Assembly: GCF_036946125.1 (NCBI RefSeq)
Contig: NZ_JAQIJT010000002.1
Location: 2,534,656-2,598,655 of the forward strand
Source of the DNA: Sphingomonas adhaesiva
Lineage (GTDB): Bacteria > Pseudomonadota > Alphaproteobacteria > Sphingomonadales > Sphingomonadaceae
Direction: 5' to 3'
DNA: 64,000 bases
Shown: positions 8,729 to 18,347 of the stretch, piece after piece
Layout: each line of letters begins with the position of its first letter
How positions within the stretch are numbered: the first letter of the stretch is position 1
The notes under the pieces: generated by a model
Told to the model about the DNA's origin: nothing
What the model saw: only the letters and a program-made list of their open reading frames with translations
Database searches by the model: none
Translations under genes and position numbers: made by a program

Positions 8729-9666
8729 CCGCGCCGATCCGCCTCGCACTCATCGGCATGGGCAAGATCGCCCGCGACCAGCACCTGCCCGCGATCGCCG
8801 GGATCTCCAGCTTCGACCTCGTCGCCACCGTCAGCCGCCATGGCGGACCGGAAGGCGACCTGCCGTTCTTCCCCGATATCGATGCGCTCATCGACAGCGG
8901 GGTCGGCATCGACGCGGTGGCGCTGTGCACCCCGCCGCAGGTGCGCCGCGCCATCGCCGCCCGCGCGATCGAGCAGGGCTGGCACGTGTTCCTCGAAAAG
9001 CCGCCCGGCGCGACGCTGGCGGAGGTGGTCGCCCTGCGCGACCAGGCCGCGGCGAGGGAGGTGAGCCTGTTCGCGAGCTGGCACTCGCGCTACGCCGAGG
9101 GGGTGGAGCCGGCACGGGCGTGGCTCGCCGACCGGACCGTGCGGCGCGCCACGATCACCTGGCGCGAGGATGTGCGCCACTGGCATCCGGGGCAGGACTG
9201 GATCTTCGAAGCGGGCGGGTTCGGCGTGTTCGATCCCGGGATCAACGCGCTGTCGATCGCGACCCGCATCCTGCCGCACCCGATGTTCGTCGATACCGCC
9301 GAGATCGACCTGCCCGCCAACCGCGCCGCGCCGATCGCCGCGCGCGTCGGCTTCCTCGATGCGACCGGCGCGCCGATCGCGATGGACCTCGATTTCCGCC
9401 AGGAGGGCCCTCAGAGCTGGGACATCGTCGTCGAGACGGACGCCGGCACGCTGACGCTGGCCAGGGGCGGAGCCGAACTGTCGATCGATGGCGGCACCGC
9501 GGCCGACCCCGGCGGCGAGCTGCACGGCGAATATCCCGGGCTCTACCGTCGCTTCGCCGCGATCGTGCGGGCCGGGGTCTCCGACGTCGACGTCGGCCCG
9601 CTGCGGCTGGTCGCCGACACGTTCCTGCGCGCGCGGATCAACACCGTGGCGGCGTTCGAATGGTAG
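8725..9666 (+). CDS. Gfo/Idh/MocA family sugar 1-dehydrogenase (galactose or L-arabinose)
   Basis: NAD(P)-dependent oxidation of the C1 of an aldose to the aldonolactone. The protein has 313 residues. The Rossmann start LALIGMGKIARDQHLPAI is typical of the family, followed by the EKPPGATLAEV motif with the catalytic Lys near residue 92 and the substrate-side HWHPGQDWIFEAGGFGVFDP motif of D-galactose/L-arabinose dehydrogenases. The GTG start overlaps the araD1 stop (GTGA) and the stop overlaps the GH2 start. A close paralogue at 52027 sits in the second regulon. These enzymes commonly accept both D-galactose and L-arabinose, so either or both may be substrates. Confidence 0.85.
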   Translation: MTAPIRLALIGMGKIARDQHLPAIAGISSFDLVATVSRHGGPEGDLPFFPDIDALIDSGVGIDAVALCTPPQVRRAIAARAIEQGWHVFLEKPPGATLAEVVALRDQAAAREVSLFASWHSRYAEGVEPARAWLADRTVRRATITWREDVRHWHPGQDWIFEAGGFGVFDPGINALSIATRILPHPMFVDTAEIDLPANRAAPIAARVGFLDATGAPIAMDLDFRQEGPQSWDIVVETDAGTLTLARGGAELSIDGGTAADPGGELHGEYPGLYRRFAAIVRAGVSDVDVGPLRLVADTFLRARINTVAAFEW

Positions 9667-12600
9667 CGACGCGCCGCGCGTGCCGGGCGACATCGCGCAC
9701 GCTGCTGCGGGCCGGCACCGCGGCGATGGCCCTCGCGCTGGCCGGCACGGCGGGCGCGCAGGATACGGCACCGCGGGTCGACCCGGTGCAGGTCGACCCA
9801 CGGCGTCCCGACTGGGAAAATCCCGCCGTCTTCGCGCGCGGCAAGCTGCCCGCCAGCGCGACGGGCTTCGCGTTCGAGACGCGCGAGCGCGCGCTGGCGG
9901 GCGATCCCGCCGCATCGTCGCGCTTCCTCTCGCTCGACGGCGCGTGGAGATTCTCCTTCTCGCCCGACGCGGACCGGCTGCCGACCGGGTTCGAGCGCCC
10001 GGACTATGACGTGTCGGGCTGGAAGAGCATCAAGGTGCCCGCCGACTGGCAGACCGAGGGATATGACCAGGCGCGCTACAACAACATCACCTACCCCTTC
10101 CCCGCCAACCGCCCGCTGATCCCGCACGCGACCAACCCCGTCGGCTCCTACCGCCGGACCGTCGACGTGCCGGCCGGCTGGGCCGGGCAGGACGTGATCC
10201 TGCACATCGGCGCCGCGGGATCGGCCTATACGGTCTGGGTCAACGGCACGAAGGTCGGCTATTCCGAGGATTCGAAGCTTCCGAGCGACTTCGACGTGAC
10301 GGCGTCGCTGAAGCCCGGCCCGAACACGATCGCGATCCAGGTGGTCCGCTGGTCCGACGGCAGCTATCTGGAGGATCAGGATTTCTGGCGCGTCTCGGGG
10401 ATCGAGCGTTCGGTCTGGCTGGCGGCGGTGCCGAAGACGCGGGTGCGCGACACCTTCGTCCATGCCGGGCTCGACCCCGCCTATCGCGACGGCCGGCTCG
10501 CCGTCGACCTGGCGGTGACGCCGGGCGCGGCGGCCACCGCGCGCATCGTCCTGCTCGACGGCGAGCGGCCCCTCCTGACCCGCACCGCGCCGGTCGCGGC
10601 GGGCGAGGCGGAGCGCCGCGTGACGCTGTCGGCCGCCGTGCCGGCGGTGCGCGCCTGGACCGCGGAGACGCCCGCGCTTTACACGCTCGTGACCGAATTG
10701 CTCGACGCCCGCGGCCGGATGCTGCAATCCACCGCGCGCCGCATCGGGTTCCGCACCGTCGAGATGAAGGACGGCCTGGTGTCGGTCAACGGCAGGCCGA
10801 TCACGATCCGGGGCGTCAACCGCCACGAACACGATCCGGAGACCTTCCACGTCGTCGACCGCGCCTCGATGGAGCGCGACATCCGGCTGATGAAGCGCAA
10901 CAACATCAACGCGATCCGCACGTCGCACTATCCCAACGACCCGTATCTCTACGAACTCGCCGATCGTTACGGCCTCTACGTCATGGACGAGGCGAACATC
11001 GAGAGCCATGCGTACATGGACTATGCGAACAAGCATCCCGACGAACGCGGGACGCTGCAGATCGGGTTCGATCCGGCATGGAAGAACGCGCACGTCAGTC
11101 GTGTCGTCAACATGGTGGAGCGCGACAAGAACCATCCCTCGGTCATCTTCTGGTCGCTCGGCAACGAAGCCGGCATCGGCCCCAATTTCGCCGCCGCGGC
11201 GGCCGCGGCGAAGGCGCGCGATCCGGACCGGCTCGTCAGCTATCTGGGCTGGGGCACGTGGGACGGCGTCCACGACCATCGCCCGAACGACTATGCCGAC
11301 ATCTACGCGCCGATGTACGATCCGGCGGTCAAACTCGCCGACTACGCCCGGAACTGGAATTTCCGGCAACCGCTGATCGAATGCGAATACGGCCACATGA
11401 TGGGTCAGTCCGGCGGCAACCTGAAGGAATATTGGGACACGATCTACGCCTATCCCGACAAGCTTCAGGGTGGCTTCGTCTGGGACTGGGTCGATCAGTC
11501 GATGTATCGCTACACGAAGGACGGCCGCCGCTATTGGGGCGACGGCAGCGAATATGGGGCGAACCCCGGCGGCGACATCGAGTTCGGCGACGGCCTGCTG
11601 CAGTCCGATCGCACCCCCAACCCGCAGCTCTACGAGCTGCGCAAGGTCTATGCGCCGGTCCAGTTCGACGGCTTCGATCCCGCGACCGGACGCGTCACCG
11701 TCCGCAACCGCCACGACTTTCGCGACCTGTCGGGCTTCGCGTTCGAGTGGGAGGTCAGCGAGGATGGGAGGCCGGTCGCACGGGGCACGTTGCCGGGCCT
11801 CACCACCGCGGCCCGCAGCGCGGAGACGATCGCGCTGCCCTTGTCGACCGTCCCGCGGCGCGACGGTTCGGAATATTTCGTCACCGTCGCGGTGCGCGCC
11901 AGGGACGGCGCCGTGCCGCTGGTGCCGGGCGGCACGATGCTGGGGTTCGAGCAGTTCGCGCTCGCCGGCTCGCCCGCCGCCCCGCCGCCGGCGGCCGGCG
12001 CCGCCGCGATGCGCCGGACGCGCGATGCCTTCGTCCTGACCGCCGCCGGCGCGACGCTGGAAATCGATCGCAGGACGGGGCTGATCCGCCGCTATGCGAA
12101 GGACGGACGCGCGCTCGTCAGCGGCGGCGCACCGCATTTCTGGCGCGCGGTGACCGACAACGACATCGGCATCGGCACCGACCGGCAGCTCGCGATATGG
12201 AAGACGATGAGCGAGGCGCGCACCCTGACGTCGATCCGCTACGACCGCGCAACGGGGACGATCGCGATCGCCTTCGACCTGGGCGACGGTGCGGCGCGCT
12301 TCGACACCGTCTATCGCATGGCGGGTGACGGATCGGTCGCGGTCGACGGGACGCTGACTCCGCTGAAGACGGACCTGCCCGCGCCGTTCCGCGTCGGGCT
12401 CGCCTTCGCGATGCCGACCGGCATCACCGATGTCGAATGGTATGGCCGCGGGCCGCACGAAAGCTATGTCGATCGCCGCACCTCCGCGCCGATCGGGCTG
12501 TGGCGCGGGCCGATCGCGGCGCAGAACCACGATTTCATCCGACCGCAGGAGACCGGCAACAAGGTCGACGTGCGCTGGATGGAATTGTCGGGCGGCGATC

Positions 12601-12917
12601 GCGGCCTGCGCGTGCAGGGTGACGCCCCGCTGATGATGAACGCGCTCGCCTTCCCTTACGCCGATCTCGACCGTCACGCACCGGGCAGTAGGAAATCGAC
12701 GGATGTCGTCCCGCACGGGCAGGTCACGCTGTTGGTCGATGCCGCGCAATGGGGCGTCGGCGGTGACACGCAATGGAGCGAGGTGGGCAAGCCCCTGCCC
12801 GTCTATCGCACCGATACGCGCGCACCGACGCACGTGGGGCTCCTCCTGACGCCGTTCGCGGGGAAGGGGACGACGCCGGAGAAGGCCCGGCCCGCGAGCG
12901 CGACCGACATGGACTGA
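9660..12917 (+). CDS. GH2 beta-galactosidase, LacZ-like, exported
   Basis: Hydrolyses terminal beta-galactosides. The protein has 1085 residues, close to E. coli LacZ. An N-terminal leader ends near AGTAGAQ (residue 34). The jelly-roll domain carries WENP and the ARYNNITYPFP segment, followed by immunoglobulin-like and TIM-barrel domains. Glu503 in SLGNEAG is the expected acid/base and Glu576 in ECEYGHMMG the expected nucleophile. The C-terminal beta-sandwich begins near residue 790 (ATLEIDRRTG) and includes WYGRGPHESY. It overlaps the dehydrogenase stop by 7 nt and is last in the araD1 operon. Together with the GH36 and GH27 enzymes it suggests a galactose-decorated substrate. Confidence 0.92.
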   Translation: MVATRRACRATSRTLLRAGTAAMALALAGTAGAQDTAPRVDPVQVDPRRPDWENPAVFARGKLPASATGFAFETRERALAGDPAASSRFLSLDGAWRFSFSPDADRLPTGFERPDYDVSGWKSIKVPADWQTEGYDQARYNNITYPFPANRPLIPHATNPVGSYRRTVDVPAGWAGQDVILHIGAAGSAYTVWVNGTKVGYSEDSKLPSDFDVTASLKPGPNTIAIQVVRWSDGSYLEDQDFWRVSGIERSVWLAAVPKTRVRDTFVHAGLDPAYRDGRLAVDLAVTPGAAATARIVLLDGERPLLTRTAPVAAGEAERRVTLSAAVPAVRAWTAETPALYTLVTELLDARGRMLQSTARRIGFRTVEMKDGLVSVNGRPITIRGVNRHEHDPETFHVVDRASMERDIRLMKRNNINAIRTSHYPNDPYLYELADRYGLYVMDEANIESHAYMDYANKHPDERGTLQIGFDPAWKNAHVSRVVNMVERDKNHPSVIFWSLGNEAGIGPNFAAAAAAAKARDPDRLVSYLGWGTWDGVHDHRPNDYADIYAPMYDPAVKLADYARNWNFRQPLIECEYGHMMGQSGGNLKEYWDTIYAYPDKLQGGFVWDWVDQSMYRYTKDGRRYWGDGSEYGANPGGDIEFGDGLLQSDRTPNPQLYELRKVYAPVQFDGFDPATGRVTVRNRHDFRDLSGFAFEWEVSEDGRPVARGTLPGLTTAARSAETIALPLSTVPRRDGSEYFVTVAVRARDGAVPLVPGGTMLGFEQFALAGSPAAPPPAAGAAAMRRTRDAFVLTAAGATLEIDRRTGLIRRYAKDGRALVSGGAPHFWRAVTDNDIGIGTDRQLAIWKTMSEARTLTSIRYDRATGTIAIAFDLGDGAARFDTVYRMAGDGSVAVDGTLTPLKTDLPAPFRVGLAFAMPTGITDVEWYGRGPHESYVDRRTSAPIGLWRGPIAAQNHDFIRPQETGNKVDVRWMELSGGDRGLRVQGDAPLMMNALAFPYADLDRHAPGSRKSTDVVPHGQVTLLVDAAQWGVGGDTQWSEVGKPLPVYRTDTRAPTHVGLLLTPFAGKGTTPEKARPASATDMD

Positions 12918-12939
12918 CGGGCGCGCATCGCCGCGGCGT

Positions 12940-15153
12940 CTATTCGAAGATGAGCGCCGCGCCCTTGAAGTCGCCGCGCAGCGGGATCGTCACGCCCTGC
13001 GACATCCACCGCGAGCCCAGCGCGCTTGCGGGTATGCCGTCCGGCAGCTTGCCGCCGCCCGCCAGGCGGACGGTGTAACGGCGGTCGGGATCGAGGCCGC
13101 GCAGCCTGATCGCCGGGACGTCGTCACGCGCCTGGTAATTCTGCAGCATGTGGAAGAGGACCGCCTGCCGCTTGTCGTCCGCGACGTACAGCGTGTCCAC
13201 CGTGGGACCGCCGTCGCCGGGCCGGGCGAGGCGGTAGAGCGCGCCCGTCTGCACGGTTGCGCGGATCGTCTTGTAGTCGGCGATCATCCGGGTCGCGACG
13301 TCGAAGTCGGCGGCGCCCCATTTGTTGAGATTGTTGCCGACGCCCAGCCCACCCTGCATCGCCGACAGGAAGCGATACGAAAGGTCGACCGTCCGGCCGG
13401 TCGCCCAATTGGGAACGTCCGTCGTCCACGCCATCATGATCGCGGGCGTGAAGGCGTGGGTGAAGCCGTCCTGGATCGTAAGCCGGTCGAAGGCATCGGT
13501 GTTGTCGGACGTCCAGACCTGGTTCGTGTAGCGCAGGATGCCGAGGTCGACGCGACCGCCGCCGCTGGAGCAGCTCTCGATCTCGACCTTCGGGTGGCGC
13601 TTCTTGAGCTCGGCAAGGATGTAATAGAGGTTGCGCGTATAGTCGACGTACAGGCGCTGCTGGTCCGCCACCGGCTGTTCCGGCCAGCCGGGCTCGCTGA
13701 AGCTGCGATTATAGTCCCATTTCAGATACTGGATGTCGTTGGTCGTCAGAAGTTCGTCGAGCACCTTCAGGACGTGATCGCGCACGTCGGCGCGCGCCAG
13801 GTTGAGCGTCAGCTGGTTACGCGATTCCGTTCGCGGGCGCCCGGTGAAATTGATGACCCAGTCGGGGTGCGCGCGATAGAGGTCGCTGTCGGGATTCACC
13901 ATCTCGGGTTCGACCCACAGGCCGAATTCCATCCCGAGCTTGTGGACGCGATCGATCAGCGGGCCCAGGCCATTGGGGAATTTGGTGCGGCTGGGCGTCC
14001 AGTCGCCGAGGCCGGCGCGGTCGCTGTCGCGCTTGCCGAACCATCCGTCGTCCATCACGAACCGTTCCACGCCGATCCGCGCCGCCTTTTCCGCCAGCGC
14101 GATCTGCCCCGCCTCGTCGATGGCGAATTCGGTCGCCTCCCAGCTGTTGTACAGCACGGGGCGGACCTTGGGCCGGCCGTTGCCGGGCAGGATGCCGGCG
14201 ATCTGGAAGCGATGCTGAAGCCGCGACGCACCGCCCATCCCGTCGTCCGAATAGCCGACGTAGAAGATCGGGGTTTCCAGCGTCTCGCCGGGACGCAGTT
14301 GCCATGAGAAGTCGTACGGGTTGTAGCCGCCGGCGATCCGGACCCGGCCGATCAGGTCGGTGCCGACGCTGATCCGCCACGATCCGCTCCAGCCGAGCGT
14401 GCCGAACCAGACGGGGCCATGTTCCTCGTCGCTGACGCCCTTCTGGTCGATGGCGAACCAGGGCGACATATGGTTGCTGGTGCCGCCGCGGCGGCTTTCG
14501 AGCACCGCGAGCGCGGGACCGACGTCCTGCTGCGCGAAGCCGAACTCGGCCAGCTGCCGCCCGGCGAGATAGGACAGGCGATAGCCGGGCTGATAGGGCA
14601 GCGTCAGCGTCGCCGCCGCGATCTGGTCTATGCGGACCGGCGCCTTGCCGTCGTTGCGCGCCGTCGCCGAGCGGCCGACGATGCCGGTGGCGGGATCGAC
14701 GGTGTAGCGGAGCGTGACCGTGAACGGCCGCGAGATGTCCGCCAGCTCGATCGTCAGCGTCTCGCCCGCGATGCGGTGCGAACGATATTTCAGAACCAGG
14801 TCGCGATTGCCGTCGGCGAAGGCCACCTTGATGCCCGGTTCGGTCACGATGCCGCCGCCCTGCCCGGCATATTCCTGCGCGGTCACCGAACTGGGCGGGT
14901 CCATCGCGCCGATGACGGGGGGTGCGGGCAGGGGCGGAAGCATGATCGGGGTCGCCGCATCGAGTGCCTTTCCCCAGTGCGCCGGGCGCAGATAGCCCTG
15001 CTCGTCGACCGCGATGTCATATTCGGTGTCGCCGCCGGTCAGCCGGAAGACGCGCGACGCGGGGTCGTACCGGACCTCGCCCGCCGCGGGTGACGTCACG
15101 ACCGATGCGAGGATTCCGGCCGACGACAGGGCGATCATCTTGCAGCGGGACAT
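12940..15153 (-). CDS. GH36 alpha-galactosidase, exported
   Basis: Removes alpha-linked galactose from oligosaccharides or polysaccharide side chains. The protein has 737 residues, normal for GH36, with a hydrophobic leader of about 25 residues (the ATG six codons in, MIALSS, is an alternative start). A beta-sandwich N-terminal domain precedes the barrel. Asp480 in YLKWDYNRS is the expected nucleophile and Asp550 in SDNTDA the expected acid/base; ESCSSGGGR and the WEATEF segment are also family hallmarks. It is convergent with the GH2 gene and downstream of the TBDR on the same strand with a 75-bp gap, so it is probably cotranscribed with the receptor. Confidence 0.92.
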   Translation of the reverse strand: MSRCKMIALSSAGILASVVTSPAAGEVRYDPASRVFRLTGGDTEYDIAVDEQGYLRPAHWGKALDAATPIMLPPLPAPPVIGAMDPPSSVTAQEYAGQGGGIVTEPGIKVAFADGNRDLVLKYRSHRIAGETLTIELADISRPFTVTLRYTVDPATGIVGRSATARNDGKAPVRIDQIAAATLTLPYQPGYRLSYLAGRQLAEFGFAQQDVGPALAVLESRRGGTSNHMSPWFAIDQKGVSDEEHGPVWFGTLGWSGSWRISVGTDLIGRVRIAGGYNPYDFSWQLRPGETLETPIFYVGYSDDGMGGASRLQHRFQIAGILPGNGRPKVRPVLYNSWEATEFAIDEAGQIALAEKAARIGVERFVMDDGWFGKRDSDRAGLGDWTPSRTKFPNGLGPLIDRVHKLGMEFGLWVEPEMVNPDSDLYRAHPDWVINFTGRPRTESRNQLTLNLARADVRDHVLKVLDELLTTNDIQYLKWDYNRSFSEPGWPEQPVADQQRLYVDYTRNLYYILAELKKRHPKVEIESCSSGGGRVDLGILRYTNQVWTSDNTDAFDRLTIQDGFTHAFTPAIMMAWTTDVPNWATGRTVDLSYRFLSAMQGGLGVGNNLNKWGAADFDVATRMIADYKTIRATVQTGALYRLARPGDGGPTVDTLYVADDKRQAVLFHMLQNYQARDDVPAIRLRGLDPDRRYTVRLAGGGKLPDGIPASALGSRWMSQGVTIPLRGDFKGAALIFE

Positions 15154-15228
15154 GGGCGGTCGCCTCGTTCGGTCATGATGGAAGAAAAAGTCCTCCCCGG
15201 CGGGTGCCGGAGAGGAGCAGGGGAGAGA

Positions 15229-18123
15229 TCAGAAGCGTCCGCGAATGCCGAACAGATACCGGCTTCCGGTATTTTGCAGCAGCAGGAACCGCTCCTCCAG
15301 GTCGGAATAGTCGCGAACATAGGCGCTCGTCAGGTTCACGCCCTGGACATAGACCTGGATCGCAGGCGTCACGTCGTAGGCGATGCTCGCATCGAACTGA
15401 CCGTAGGAGGCGCGGTTCTCGGGGCGCGATGCGGCGCCGAAGCAAGCCCGCAGGAAGGACGAGCGCCAATTGTACGAGGCGCGCGCCTGGATACCGAACT
15501 TCTCGTAGAAGATGCTGCCGTTGGCCGAGTGCGGCGAGAGGCCGTTATAGCCGCAGCCGGCATTGCTGGCGGAGCCCGATCCCCGGTCGACGTTGCTGGA
15601 GACATAGGTGTAGTTGCCGGCGACGCCCAGGCCGGACAGCACGCCGGGCAGCCGGTCCAGCGTGTACTGGCCGCCGATCTCGACGCCCAGGATCGAACCC
15701 GACTGGCCGTTGCGGGTACGGGTATCCTGGAACTGGAGCCCGGTGAGGTTGGCCGGCAGGGTCACGCCGGCGAGTGGCGCGGTCAGCGTCTGCGTCTCGA
15801 GGAAGTCGCGGAACTGCTTGTAGAAGCCGCTGACGCTCAGATAGCTGACATCGCTCAGGTAATATTCCAGCGACAGGTCGTAGTTGGTGGACCGGAACGG
15901 CCGCAGCAACGGATTGCCGCCGCCCGACGTCGCGTTGGTGACGCGGCCCGAATAGAAATTGTCGGTGCCGAGCGACGTCAGCGTCGGCCGGGTCAGCGTC
16001 TGCGACACCGCGCCGCGGAGGATCACGTTCCGCTCGATGTCATACTTGATGTTCGCCGAGGGCAGGATGTTGGTGTAGCTGTTGCGGATCTCGACCGGCT
16101 GCGGCGCGCTCAGCGTGAAGACCAGGTTGTCGTCGCCGGCGTTCCGGGCGATCGCGAGCACCGTCTGCCCGAAACCGCGCGACACCAGCTTCGTGTCGAC
16201 CAGGCGTGCGCCCACGTTGGCCGTCCAGTTGTCGCCGCCGAACTCCGCCGTGACATAGCCGGCCGCCACCTTCTCGGTCACGTCGAGCCGCTGGCCCGGT
16301 CGGTCACGCAGGCCGTAGGGGCCGCCCTGCAACGCCAGCACCCGTGCGGCCTCGGCCTGCTGCTCCGCCGCGGTGCGACCCTGGCGCGGCGTGGCCAGTA
16401 CCGAGGGTTGCGAGATATAGGCGAAGACGTCCGCCGGGTCGAAGGTGAAGAAGTTGGTGGGCACGTTCTCGCGACCCGACGCCTTGTTCAGGAATCCGTC
16501 GAGCGTGTACGGGGTCACCAGGCGCGACGGGATCGGCACCTCGTAGCCGCAATAGGTGCAGACCGTATCCTCGTTGTTGGCCAGCGTCCGGGTCTTCTGC
16601 CGCTTGTTGTAGGCCATGCCGAAGAGGATCTTGCGGAAGACGCCGTCGTCGGCCTTCCACGCGCCATCGATGTGAAACTCGGTTCCCTTGTCGCGCACCC
16701 GCACGAATTCGTTCAGGCCGTAATGCGCGCGCAGCAGGCTGGCATCGGTGATCGGGCCCAGATTGGACGCGGTCGGCAGGTCGTTTTCCGGCGTCAGATC
16801 GAACCGCGGCGCGGTCTGCGCCAGCGATCCGACGACGAGGAACTGGCGCGGCCGGTTGCTGATCGCCTTGGTGGTCGACGCGTCGAACTTCATCGTCAGC
16901 CGGTCCGACAGATCGACCGCGACGTTGGCGCCGAACTGATAGCTTTCCGTGAGGCGCTTGGACGGCGTGACGATGTTGTCGTTCTGCGAGGCCGTCACCT
17001 GCCGCTGGCCCAGCGCCGGATCGTTGAGCGCGGGATTGGCCGAGACGAAATTCGTGCCCGGCCGGTTGAAGCCGATGACCGTGTTGTTGGCGTTGGTGGT
17101 CAGGCCGATGAAGGGCTCGGTGTAGAAGATGCCGAAGAAGCGGTTGACGTTCTCGACGTTGAACTTGGAATAGATGCCGTCGATGGTCAGCAGCGCGGCA
17201 TCGTTCAGCTGCGCCTGCACCGCACCGGACAGGTTCAGGCGTTCGCGACGCTGCGTCTCGCGATTGTAGTTCAGGTTGCGCGGCGTGTTGAAGACGGTCT
17301 CGTCGCCCGCCGGGCTGAGCGCGTCGGGGGTAAGGCCGGTCGCGGTCGGCGACGCGTTGATGCGGTTCTGCGGCCCCTGGATCCAGCCGTTGAGATCGAC
17401 GAAGTCGCGCTGGCTGCGCCGGTCGGTGTAGGAGGCCGCGAGCACCGCCCCGAGCGTCTTGTCGTCATTGGCCCAGCTGACGACGCCGGAGACATCCGGG
17501 CTCAGCTTCTTCGCAAGGCCGTCATAGATGCCGCCGGCCGCAGCCGCGACGTGAAGGCCGGACTTGCCGTCCAGAGGACGGGCGGTGACGACGTTCACGG
17601 TGGCACCGATGCCGCCTTCCTGAAGCTGCGGCAGCGAGGATTTGTAGACGTCGGTCCGCTGGATCATGTTCGACGACAGCACGTCGAAGGAGAATTCGCG
17701 GCCGTCATTGTCGGTCGCCATGATCCGGCCGTTGACCAGAACCGTGTTGAACTCCGGTCCCAGGCCGCGGACGGTGATGAACTGACCCTCGCCGCCCGAT
17801 CGATCGATCGCGACGCCGGTGATCCGCTGCAGCGATTCGGCGACGTTGTTGTCGGGGAACTTGCCGGTGTCCTCGGCGGAGATCGAGTCGACGATGTTGT
17901 CGGCGTTCCTCTTCGTGGCGACAGAGCTGCGCAGGCTGGCCCGGATGCCGGTGACGACGATGTCCGCCTCCCCGGGCGCGGCCTCCGACGGACCGCGCGG
18001 CTGTTCCGGCGTGTCCGCCCGCGGCGTGCCCGTCTCCGCCACCGCATTGGCATTGGATTGCGCGCTCGCCGGCGCCGCGGCCAACGCCATCATCGTCACG
18101 CCGCACAGCAAAAGTGCCTTCAT
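15229..18123 (-). CDS. TonB-dependent outer-membrane receptor, glycan type
   Basis: Energised outer-membrane import of oligosaccharides. The protein has 964 residues, with a signal peptide (cleavage near ASAQS, residue 22), an extended N-terminal segment and a DIVVTGIRASLRSS box near residue 54. The plug has TGKFPDNNVAESLQRITGV and ITVRGLGPEFNTVLVNGR, and a long beta-barrel ends in the usual aromatic GIRGRF. This plug type is common among alphaproteobacterial carbohydrate receptors. An extracellular-loop CTYC motif near residue 523 is unusual. GGAAGGGG precedes the start. The receptor probably serves the GH36/GH27 substrate, since it shares its promoter region with the GH27 gene at 18348. Confidence 0.93.
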   Translation of the reverse strand: MKALLLCGVTMMALAAAPASAQSNANAVAETGTPRADTPEQPRGPSEAAPGEADIVVTGIRASLRSSVATKRNADNIVDSISAEDTGKFPDNNVAESLQRITGVAIDRSGGEGQFITVRGLGPEFNTVLVNGRIMATDNDGREFSFDVLSSNMIQRTDVYKSSLPQLQEGGIGATVNVVTARPLDGKSGLHVAAAAGGIYDGLAKKLSPDVSGVVSWANDDKTLGAVLAASYTDRRSQRDFVDLNGWIQGPQNRINASPTATGLTPDALSPAGDETVFNTPRNLNYNRETQRRERLNLSGAVQAQLNDAALLTIDGIYSKFNVENVNRFFGIFYTEPFIGLTTNANNTVIGFNRPGTNFVSANPALNDPALGQRQVTASQNDNIVTPSKRLTESYQFGANVAVDLSDRLTMKFDASTTKAISNRPRQFLVVGSLAQTAPRFDLTPENDLPTASNLGPITDASLLRAHYGLNEFVRVRDKGTEFHIDGAWKADDGVFRKILFGMAYNKRQKTRTLANNEDTVCTYCGYEVPIPSRLVTPYTLDGFLNKASGRENVPTNFFTFDPADVFAYISQPSVLATPRQGRTAAEQQAEAARVLALQGGPYGLRDRPGQRLDVTEKVAAGYVTAEFGGDNWTANVGARLVDTKLVSRGFGQTVLAIARNAGDDNLVFTLSAPQPVEIRNSYTNILPSANIKYDIERNVILRGAVSQTLTRPTLTSLGTDNFYSGRVTNATSGGGNPLLRPFRSTNYDLSLEYYLSDVSYLSVSGFYKQFRDFLETQTLTAPLAGVTLPANLTGLQFQDTRTRNGQSGSILGVEIGGQYTLDRLPGVLSGLGVAGNYTYVSSNVDRGSGSASNAGCGYNGLSPHSANGSIFYEKFGIQARASYNWRSSFLRACFGAASRPENRASYGQFDASIAYDVTPAIQVYVQGVNLTSAYVRDYSDLEERFLLLQNTGSRYLFGIRGRF

Positions 18124-18203
18124 CGCTGATCCCCTTCCCTGACGGCCAGCCGTAAACCTCTGGTCCGCTCCCGGCGCCTTATATGCCGGTCAACATCGAA
18201 ATC

Positions 18204-18220
18204 AATAGTCAGACAAGATA
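18204..18220. promoter_or_regulatory. GntR/FadR-type operator, receptor side
   Basis: AATAGTCAGACAAGATA carries the same GTCAGACA core as the sites at 914 and 5671. It is 80 bp upstream of the TBDR start, in a locally AT-rich part of the divergent promoter region. Confidence 0.6.
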
Positions 18221-18305
18221 AATGTAACTCTCCCCCAACCTGTCGCAAACCTGTCACGACACCTCGCTCTAGCGACCTGCCTGTTTTCCCTTGTCGACGT
18301 ATGTT

Positions 18306-18320
18306 TTTTGTCAGACATTG
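18306..18320. promoter_or_regulatory. GntR/FadR-type operator, GH27 side
   Basis: TTTTGTCAGACATTG is the best match to T.GT...AC.T in the locus. It is 28 bp upstream of the first GH27 start. With the site at 18204 it gives each divergent gene its own copy. Confidence 0.65.
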
Positions 18321-18347
18321 ATGCGAACGAGAAGACGGGAGGATGTG

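Noticed and set aside
9543..12833. 1096-codon open frame opposite the GH2 gene
   Set aside because: Low-complexity composition and no motif; a GC-skew shadow of the real beta-galactosidase.
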